Assembly (NCBI RefSeq): GCF_004001045.1
Contig: NZ_BIMK01000004.1
Location: 206,018 to 270,017, forward strand
DNA from: Paenibacillus chibensis
GTDB lineage: Bacteria > Bacillota > Bacilli > Paenibacillales > Paenibacillaceae
Length of the DNA stretch: 64,000 bases
Direction of reading: 5' to 3'
Part shown: positions 57,690-64,000 of the stretch, one piece after another
Position numbering within the stretch: the stretch's first letter is position 1
Layout of the letters: each line of letters begins with the position of its first letter
The notes under the pieces: model-generated
Databases searched by the model: none
The model's input: the letters and a program-made list of their open reading frames with translations, nothing else
Told to the model about the DNA's origin: nothing
Program-made: the position numbers and the translations under genes

Positions 57690-60332
57690 ATGAAGGAAAG
57701 GCTGGAACGGTACAAAATATTCCGCATTCTGGCTTCCATCTACCGGATCAAAGCCGTCCGATTGCTGATACCGATTGCGGTCATCGGTCTGGTGTACTGG
57801 GAAGGGCAGAAAGAGCTGCGTCAGATATCTCTTGGCCGCACGTTCGGCGAGCTTAGGCGGTTGCCTGTTGAAGCAGCCGTGGAAATATTCCTGCTGTCCC
57901 TCTTTTCCATCGCGGTCATGAGCCTGTATGACTTTATGATCCGCCGCCATTTCCGGTTGAAGGTTGGATTCTGGAGTACTTTCCGTTATGCTTGGATCGC
58001 CAACACGTTTAATAATATTATCGGATTCGCCGGATTAACCGGCGCGGGACTCCGGACGATTTTATATAAAAGAAGCGGCATTTCGCCGGTATTAATGGCT
58101 TCCGCGGTTGTTTTCCTGTCTCCGGTCGTCGTTACGGGGCTTTCGATTTTATCCTGGGGCATTATCGCAGGCGTATTCTCGGTCGGAGATCTGTTTACGG
58201 AGCATCGGTGGCTGATATTTGCGGTATGGGGGATGGCGCTCTATTTGCCCCTATTTGTGCTGATGCAGAGATCGTCGCTATTCGCCAAATGGTTCAACCG
58301 CGGCGAAGGAAGAACGCCATGGTCAACGGTCGGCGTCTCCCTCAGCGCCTCCCTGCTGGAATGGGCCTGCGCGGCGTTGACGTTCTGGCTCATCGCCAGC
58401 AGCGTGCTTCATGATGTGACCTTCCGTGAAATCATCGGCATGTATGCGGTCTCTGCGATCGCCGGCATTTTGAGCATGGCGCCCGGAGGCATCGGTGCCT
58501 TCGACCTGACCGTTTTGCTCGGACTGGAGCAGCTGGGCTTTCCTTCCGACCGCGCCATGGCGGTGCTGGTGCTGTTCCGCTTGTTCTATTACATCGTACC
58601 GTGGCTGATCGGACTGATCATGTCGGCCTTTGAGCTGGGCAACGCAGCCAAACGCGCAGGGGATAAGACATACGATCCGGATTTCCCGCTGAACGTATGG
58701 CAGCGGATATGGCGCTGGCCGGGGCAGTTCCGGTTCCTCAGCGACTTGGGCGTATGGGCGCTCGGAAAGCTGGTGCTGGTCAGTGGTTTGGTGCTTCTGC
58801 TCTCGGCTGCGACGCCGGGGCTGCTGTACCGGCTTAAGCTCTCGGAGGAAATCCTGTCCATGCCGCTGATGCGCTTGTCCCATCTGCTCTCGGTCATGAT
58901 CGGGTTCATGCTGATCGTGCTGTCTCGCGGCATTTCGCTGCGCATTCACAGAGCCTATGTATGGACGGGCATACTGCTGCTGGCAGGAGCGATTTTTACG
59001 TTTACGAAGGCATTCGATTTCGAAGAAGCCATTTTTCTGCTGATTGTCGGCATCGCGCTTTGGATGTCGCGGGCACGGTTTTACCGCGTAGGGGCGCCTG
59101 TTGAGGTTCGGAGCTACCTGTTATGGTATGTGCTGTCTGCCGCCATTGCTTTTCTGTACTACTGGATCGGCAGTCATGTCCATCACGGCTGGTTGAAGCA
59201 TTTGCCTACGGCCGATCGCATCCACTGGATGTTCATCCCAAGGCCGTATGCGATCACGGCACTCATCGGCCTGGCAGGAGCATGGGTGCTGCTCACGATG
59301 CTGCTTCTGCTCCGTCCAAACCGCAAAATTGCGGCCGGGGCAGGGCCTGAGGAGCTGGACAAGCTGCGGCAGTTCTTGCAGACCCATCAGGGCAATCTGT
59401 TGACGCATATGCTGTTTACGGGCGACAAAAGCTTCTTTTGGGCGCAGGATGACGAAGTTCTGATTCCGTATGCCAAGGCCCGGGATAAGCTGGTCGTGCT
59501 TGGTGATCCGCTCGGTCCTTTGAAAAGAGTGCCCGAAGCGATCGCCGAGTTCCAGCAGTACGCCGATCAATACGCGATGTCGGTCGTCTTTTATCAGGCA
59601 ACGCCGGATTATTTGCCAATCTACCACGAGTACGGGTACCGCTTCTTTAAGCTGGGGGAAGAGGCCCTTGTGCATCTGGACACGTTCTCCCTCACCGGCA
59701 AAAAGAACGCCGATCTGCGAAGCGTCCGTAACCGGTTCGAGCGGGAAGGCTATGAATTTGAAGTCGTTTCTCCGCCTTTTGATGATGTGCTGCTGGGTGA
59801 GCTCCGCGCCGTGTCGGATGAATGGATCAAAGGCAGACGCGAGAAGGGTTACTCGCTCGGATGGTTCGACAAGGCATACCTGGAGCAGGCGCCGGTTGCC
59901 ATCCTGAAGGCTCCGGAAGGGAACATTCTTGCGTTCGCCTCGCTTGCTCCGGGGTATGATGAAGGACGCACGATGTCCATTGATTTGATGCGGCACCACA
60001 GCGGCACGCCGAACGGCACGATGGACTATCTGTTCGTCAGGCTGCTGGAATGGTGCAAGGAGCAGGGCTACCATATCTTTAATCTCGGCAACGCGCCGCT
60101 CTCAAGCGTGGGTGAAAGCAAAAGCGCGCTGCGGGAGGAAAAGCTGGCAGCACTGGTCTTTCAATACGGCGGTCACTGGTACGGGTTCAAGGGACTGCGC
60201 AGGTACAAGGAAAAGTTTGCGCCGGAATGGGAGCCCCGTTTCCTCGCGTACCCGGCTTGGGTATCACTGCCCGTGCTGACGGTTGATCTGGTGAGGCTGG
60301 TATCGAGACGGGTGCAGGGCAAAAAGAAATAA
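57690..60332 (+). CDS. mprF: Phosphatidylglycerol lysyltransferase / flippase MprF
   Basis: 880 residues. The N-terminal half has about 14 helices with the flippase core (NNIIGFAGLTGAGLRTILYK; ILSMAPGGIGAFDLTVLLGL). The C-terminal part from about residue 545 is the GNAT-fold synthase domain (DUF2156): TGDKSFFWAQDDEVLIPYAK, VLGDPLGPLKRVPEAIAEFQ, LRSVRNRFEREGYEFEV, TMSIDLMRHHSGTPNGTMDY and FNLGNAPLSSVG. It adds Lys (or another aminoacyl group) from tRNA to phosphatidylglycerol and flips the product, lowering sensitivity to cationic peptides. ATG 57690 has GAAAGG 9 bp upstream. Monocistronic. Confidence 0.94.
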   Translation: MKERLERYKIFRILASIYRIKAVRLLIPIAVIGLVYWEGQKELRQISLGRTFGELRRLPVEAAVEIFLLSLFSIAVMSLYDFMIRRHFRLKVGFWSTFRYAWIANTFNNIIGFAGLTGAGLRTILYKRSGISPVLMASAVVFLSPVVVTGLSILSWGIIAGVFSVGDLFTEHRWLIFAVWGMALYLPLFVLMQRSSLFAKWFNRGEGRTPWSTVGVSLSASLLEWACAALTFWLIASSVLHDVTFREIIGMYAVSAIAGILSMAPGGIGAFDLTVLLGLEQLGFPSDRAMAVLVLFRLFYYIVPWLIGLIMSAFELGNAAKRAGDKTYDPDFPLNVWQRIWRWPGQFRFLSDLGVWALGKLVLVSGLVLLLSAATPGLLYRLKLSEEILSMPLMRLSHLLSVMIGFMLIVLSRGISLRIHRAYVWTGILLLAGAIFTFTKAFDFEEAIFLLIVGIALWMSRARFYRVGAPVEVRSYLLWYVLSAAIAFLYYWIGSHVHHGWLKHLPTADRIHWMFIPRPYAITALIGLAGAWVLLTMLLLLRPNRKIAAGAGPEELDKLRQFLQTHQGNLLTHMLFTGDKSFFWAQDDEVLIPYAKARDKLVVLGDPLGPLKRVPEAIAEFQQYADQYAMSVVFYQATPDYLPIYHEYGYRFFKLGEEALVHLDTFSLTGKKNADLRSVRNRFEREGYEFEVVSPPFDDVLLGELRAVSDEWIKGRREKGYSLGWFDKAYLEQAPVAILKAPEGNILAFASLAPGYDEGRTMSIDLMRHHSGTPNGTMDYLFVRLLEWCKEQGYHIFNLGNAPLSSVGESKSALREEKLAALVFQYGGHWYGFKGLRRYKEKFAPEWEPRFLAYPAWVSLPVLTVDLVRLVSRRVQGKKK

Positions 60333-60340
60333 GATGGAAT

Positions 60341-60395
60341 AAAGAGCAGCGGCACGGATCATCGTAGGGGATGACGGGTGCCTGCTGCTCTTTTT
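60341..60395. terminator. Terminator after mprF, possibly bidirectional
   Basis: AAAGAGCAGC and GCTGCTCTTT form the stem with a long, partly paired loop, then TT. The convergent cotH-like gene ends at 60449. Confidence 0.8.
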
Positions 60396-60448
60396 GATAA
60401 TCCGATTTCCTCGCTTGTCTGCGATCCGTTATCTTTTCGGGTTCTCTG

Positions 60449-62398
60449 TTAGTTGTCTAATTCTTTTGCGGGCCGTTGCGGGCTTTCCGATCCGCCGGAT
60501 TTGGAACGCGGCACTCTTCTCCGCTGAAATTTCAGCGCGAAGATCAGTGCGCCGATCAGCAGAATCAGGAAGATGCCGGACAGGATCACATCCTGTGTCG
60601 TGAATTTGCCGGCGGTTCCGGTTTGGCCGTCAGGCCCGCCCATGCCGCCTGGCATGTCGCCGGGTCCGCCGCCCCCCGGAAATCCGCCGCCAGGGAACCC
60701 GCCGCCGCGATTACCGCGGCCTTGTCCCTGCTGGCCGTTCTGACCGTCCGGAGGCTGCATGCCGCCTCCCTGCATGTTGCCGGGATTCTGTCCGTCCGGC
60801 ATCGCCGGCGGCTGTCCTCCGCCGAAGCCCATGCCGCTGCTCGTATCGGCTTCAACGACCAGCTCGCCGGTGAGCTGCTTGTTGATGGATTCGGCCCGCT
60901 CGGTTGCGAATTTCACCAGACTCTTGTCACCGGAGACGGACTCTTTAAGCTGATCCAGCGTGTAGAACTTGGTCGGATCCTTTTCCACATACGGAGAGAT
61001 CAGAGCCGAAAGGGCTGTCGTCATGGACAGCATGTTATCTTCCGTGAAATATTCATCGGCGATTTCCTTCAGATATTGCTGGTACTTTTCCTTATATTCG
61101 TCCTTGGCCAGAAGAGCTTTCAGGAGCGGACGATCATCCAGCGACGTGCCGGAAACCGGCGTCGTGATACTGAAGTTAATATTGTTTTCGCTGAGGAAGT
61201 TGGCCGCCATGTCGCCGCCCATACCGCCTCCGCCCATGCCGCCGAATCCGCCCCTCTTTTGGTTCGCCTGCCCGGCCGCTTGGTCGGGGTTGTTTTGCCT
61301 GGCAGTTGCATCGTTTGGCGGGTTTTGCCCGGTGTTCGCGTCCTGCGGATTGCCTCCGGCGGGATTCGGATTCTGAGCATTGCCGTTATCAGCAGCAGAA
61401 GCGTCCGGGGCATGACCCGGATCATTTTTCTGCGCATTGCCTTGACCCGCCATACCGCCTGGCATGCCGCCACCACCCCCGCCGACGCCATAACCGCCGA
61501 AAGCCATGTTGTAATCCCATGGAAGCACGGAAAATTTGCCGTCCTTTTCATAGAGGTAGTAGTTATGCTTCAGACTGCCCTGATAGCTGTCAAGATTGAC
61601 GAGCGCCGTGTTGGCCGCAAAATACCTCAGCATCTCGTCCACATCCGCCACGTCTTCGAGGCTGCCGCCGTTGTTGATGACATCCAGCAGCTTCATCATG
61701 GCTTTTTGGTCGGAGTTTGCGTTCGATTTCAGGTTCAGCCCCGTGTAATCCTTCATATCGTCGCTGATCCATTTGAGATCGCTGCCGGTTCCGTCCGGCT
61801 TGTACAAATCCCCGGTGCTGTCCCCGAAGTTGCGCTGTAAATACGGCTCTTCGATCGCTTCAACGCCCAGATACAGTCCCCATTCTTTGCCGTTAATCGT
61901 GACGTACATATAGGAGTAGCCGGGCGTAGCGATGCCCATCTTCTCCATCAGCGCGTAGGAGAGGTACTCCCGCATTTGCGAAGGATCGCTGTAGTTGTTG
62001 TTCAGGTTCAGCTTTTTCAAACCGTACAGGTTTTGATCGTCATTGTAATAATCGAAATCGAGCTTGAAGCTGTATCGGTCCGAATCCTCCATCTGGGCCA
62101 CGGAGCGCAGCGTCATATTTCCTTTGGTGCGTATGCCGATTCCGTCCAGCTTTTTGCCGTCGATGACAACGTTGGCTTGTTCGATTGTCTCATCCATCGG
62201 GTTGTCGAGCATGGACTGCAGATCCTTGGGATTCATGGTGATGTCCACGCTGGTTACCTTGCTTTTATCGAATACCTGCTGCATATAGGTGTTTTCCAAA
62301 TGGGTGGCCTGCAGGCCCGCCCGCGGAAGTATGGCCGTTACCGTGACAAACAGCACGATCAGCAATGCCAGCGAAGCTACTAGGGTTCTGTTTTTCAC
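60449..62398 (-). CDS. CotH-family protein kinase, membrane-anchored
   Basis: 649 residues: signal-anchor (LVASLALLIVLFVTVTAILP), CotH kinase domain (VDITMNPKDLQSMLDNP; GIGIRTKGNMTLRSV; YLSYALMEKMGIATPGYSYM; SVLPWDYNMAFGG), split by a Gly/Asn/Gln-rich insert at about residues 305-395. A second low-complexity Gly/Pro region follows (530-605), then a C-terminal helix and basic tail. CotH kinases phosphorylate spore-coat proteins in Bacillus, but this is a membrane form of vegetative-type clusters. The catalytic Asp in LPWDYNMAF is present. GTG 62398 with AAGGAG 9 bp upstream. Third gene of an operon with DUF4956 and VTC genes. Confidence 0.88.
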   Translation of the reverse strand: MKNRTLVASLALLIVLFVTVTAILPRAGLQATHLENTYMQQVFDKSKVTSVDITMNPKDLQSMLDNPMDETIEQANVVIDGKKLDGIGIRTKGNMTLRSVAQMEDSDRYSFKLDFDYYNDDQNLYGLKKLNLNNNYSDPSQMREYLSYALMEKMGIATPGYSYMYVTINGKEWGLYLGVEAIEEPYLQRNFGDSTGDLYKPDGTGSDLKWISDDMKDYTGLNLKSNANSDQKAMMKLLDVINNGGSLEDVADVDEMLRYFAANTALVNLDSYQGSLKHNYYLYEKDGKFSVLPWDYNMAFGGYGVGGGGGGMPGGMAGQGNAQKNDPGHAPDASAADNGNAQNPNPAGGNPQDANTGQNPPNDATARQNNPDQAAGQANQKRGGFGGMGGGGMGGDMAANFLSENNINFSITTPVSGTSLDDRPLLKALLAKDEYKEKYQQYLKEIADEYFTEDNMLSMTTALSALISPYVEKDPTKFYTLDQLKESVSGDKSLVKFATERAESINKQLTGELVVEADTSSGMGFGGGQPPAMPDGQNPGNMQGGGMQPPDGQNGQQGQGRGNRGGGFPGGGFPGGGGPGDMPGGMGGPDGQTGTAGKFTTQDVILSGIFLILLIGALIFALKFQRRRVPRSKSGGSESPQRPAKELDN

Positions 62399-62461
62399 AA
62401 AGCGAGGACTCCTTCCGTCTTAAAATTCATGCCGTGCCTTCCGGAAGTGGAGACAGGCCTC

Positions 62462-63160
62462 TTAAGCCGTGAAGTTTCCGTCGTAACTCAGCATAATGGC
62501 TGATTTCACGCCGTCCATGCCGGTAATCTGCTGCACGAAGTCGGTGTTGTTGTCTTTCAAACGGATTTCGTAGGTCATTTCCAGGCTTCCTTCCGCGGTA
62601 ACGGATTTGGATTTGACGGTGTGCTTTTTCGATTGCATGGATATCATGTGCGCAAGCGGTTTTTCCACGGATGGATCGTTATATTTGATGACTAAGAGAT
62701 AAGGATTGTCGATCGTCAGACGGTTGACGAAGAAGAGCAGCACGAGGCCGATCAGGATCGCGCCGATGATGACCAGCGGAATAAGACCGGCACCGCATAG
62801 AATGCCTGAAGCCACCGCCCAGAATATGAAGATCAGATCGATCGGGTCTTTGATCGGCGTTCTGAAGCGGACGATGGACAGGGCGCCGACCATGCCGAGC
62901 GAAAGCACGATATTGGTGGAGATCCCCATGATGATCAGGGCCGTAGCCATCGTCATGACGATGAGCGAAATGTTGAAGCTGTGCGAGTACATCACGCCGC
63001 TGAACGTTTTTTTGTAAATGACATAGATGAACAGTCCGACGGCAAAAGCGACCAGAAGGCCGATCAGGGAATCGACTATCGAGAAGCTGCTTGTTTTTTC
63101 GAGAAAGCTGGATTTGAAAATATCCGTGAATGTGGTGGCATTATTTGCGGTTGTATTCAT
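62462..63160 (-). CDS. DUF4956 membrane protein
   Basis: 232 residues. Four helices in residues 30-150 with the DUF4956 signature GALSIVRFRTPIKDPIDLIF, and a cytoplasmic C-terminal ferredoxin-like domain. DUF4956 proteins almost always accompany VTC-domain proteins and often CotH; their molecular role is unknown. ATG 63160. Spaced 54 bp from the VTC gene and 63 bp from the cotH gene. Confidence 0.92.
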   Translation of the reverse strand: MNTTANNATTFTDIFKSSFLEKTSSFSIVDSLIGLLVAFAVGLFIYVIYKKTFSGVMYSHSFNISLIVMTMATALIIMGISTNIVLSLGMVGALSIVRFRTPIKDPIDLIFIFWAVASGILCGAGLIPLVIIGAILIGLVLLFFVNRLTIDNPYLLVIKYNDPSVEKPLAHMISMQSKKHTVKSKSVTAEGSLEMTYEIRLKDNNTDFVQQITGMDGVKSAIMLSYDGNFTA

Positions 63161-63214
63161 TGAAACATTCCCCCAAAGCGTAGTAGTTTATGGCCGCTGT
63201 GCAGAGCGGCTTTT

Positions 63215-63928
63215 CTAGCCGTACATGCGGCTGTATTGATATTTGGAAAAAGAGGTTTTGCGGCTGTCCCGCACCTGCAGCAGTAGCTTGATCACATCCG
63301 GCAGATACTCGTCGTATTTCACCTCCAGGATGACGGTGTTCGGATCGACTGTATCGACCATGATCAGATCCGGATTCAGAATATCCGTATCCTTGCAGCT
63401 GGTTCGGACCTGGCTGTCGAACGTAACCCGCACATTGCCCTGCTCATAGATGTAGACCTCGCGGATATAATCCACGACGGCGACGGGCTTCAGCTGGAAC
63501 AGATTCATATGCGCATACAGCTCGCGCATCAGCGGACGGGCGTCATCTTCCATCCAGGCGATATCGCCGTTATTCAGCCGCGTGTACTCCTCGGCGGTGA
63601 TACGGCATTTTTCTTTGTAGCAGAGGTTGTCCCGCTTGCTCTTTTTCTCCAGATTGATGAAGCTCGTGTCATAGTCATACAACCGCACCCGGTATTTGTC
63701 CCGGTGAAACAGACCCTCTTTTTTCTGATTCAGGATTTTGTTGTCGAAGTTGTCGAAATACACGCTGCGGATCAGGTACCTGCCATCCTTTTTGGCATGC
63801 GGATCGAGCGTCATCACATGCTGCAGGTTATGTCTCAGCAAATGGCAGTCCCCCTGCGTAATGACATGCTTCAGCTCGCGCCGTCCTTTCAGGGTAGGTT
63901 GTCCCGTCTTCAGGTTCAGGGTATTCAT
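63215..63928 (-). CDS. VTC-domain protein (polyphosphate polymerase-like)
   Basis: About 237 residues of a TTM-tunnel VTC domain: RRELKHVITQGDCHLLRHNL, YLIRSVYFDNFDNKIL, KYRVRLYDYD, KRDNLCYKEKCRIT (basic tunnel Lys/Arg), VVDYIREVYIYEQGNVRVTF and VILEVKYDEYLPDVIKLLLQ (metal-binding Glu). Yeast Vtc4 makes polyphosphate with this fold; bacterial members are less studied. ATG 63928 is preferred (AGGAGG 11 bp upstream); ATG 63937 lies only 2 bp from that site. First gene of the operon in this window; 63946-64000 shows no feature. Confidence 0.88.
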   Translation of the reverse strand: MNTLNLKTGQPTLKGRRELKHVITQGDCHLLRHNLQHVMTLDPHAKKDGRYLIRSVYFDNFDNKILNQKKEGLFHRDKYRVRLYDYDTSFINLEKKSKRDNLCYKEKCRITAEEYTRLNNGDIAWMEDDARPLMRELYAHMNLFQLKPVAVVDYIREVYIYEQGNVRVTFDSQVRTSCKDTDILNPDLIMVDTVDPNTVILEVKYDEYLPDVIKLLLQVRDSRKTSFSKYQYSRMYG

Positions 63929-64000
63929 CGTTGGCATTTCCTCCTGTTCTGCTTATGTTCAAAAACGTTTCCGGAAAAACAAAGGATAAAGGAGAGGGGG

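Overview
The window looks like chromosomal DNA of a Gram-positive, endospore-forming Bacillales bacterium, most likely Paenibacillus or a close relative. Base composition is moderately GC-rich by eye. Ribosome binding sites are strong AGGAGG types, GTG and TTG starts are frequent, and rho-independent terminators are common. The gene set fits too: ydaJ/ydaK-like exopolysaccharide genes, cgeB-like and cotH-like spore-surface genes, mprF, a BlaI/BlaR1 pair, PadR, MerR and ArsR regulators, and an MmpL/YdgH-type transporter. No rRNA, tRNA, CRISPR array, insertion sequence or prophage was seen.

Layout. 1-9 kb: end of a thiamine-diphosphate enzyme, a cupin, a PTS EIIC-like permease with an unusual soluble N-terminal domain, a two-copy repeat protein, a broken EamA transporter, an aldo/keto reductase, and a membrane transporter whose leader can fold over its own start site. 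9-14 kb: a KGG stress protein, an SRPBCC protein, then a probable spore-surface group (a 12-residue-repeat protein facing WbsX-like and CgeB-like glycosylation genes), rlmN and a DUF423 protein. 15-18 kb: a MoxR/DUF58/membrane-protein operon. 18-22 kb: a ydaJ/ydaK/ydaM-like exopolysaccharide locus with a degenerate GGDEF c-di-GMP receptor, a 47-residue membrane peptide and a frameshifted glycosyltransferase. 22-33 kb: a TudS-like/UDG-like gene pair, PadR plus an ABC-2-type membrane protein, BlaI/BlaR1, an ArsR gene that appears leaderless, a YfmJ-like reductase, and a thiosulfate uptake pair (YeeE + TusA-like).

33-47 kb: a chemoreceptor, a MerR-controlled quinone oxidoreductase with a nonsense codon, nanE-nanK, MarR plus a FUSC exporter, a second MerR gene with a nonsense codon, LysR/thrC and an FAD oxidoreductase. 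47-64 kb: a stand-alone SIR2-like protein (possible phage defence), TetR plus a large MmpL-type exporter sharing a near-identical 20-bp operator, ArsR plus an Old Yellow Enzyme sharing another 20-bp operator, a large-subunit catalase, mprF, and a VTC / DUF4956 / CotH operon.

Three themes stand out. Many small transcription units carry a local regulator with a recognisable dyad in its own promoter and often in the neighbour's. At least four genes carry single lesions (two frameshifts, two nonsense codons) that would be intact after a minimal change, so sequencing error or recent decay must be separated. The best candidates for undescribed biology are the SIR2-like protein with substituted motif residues, the start-sequestering leader of the 7.3-8.7 kb transporter, the reduced ydaJKM locus, and the repeat-protein/glycosylation cluster.
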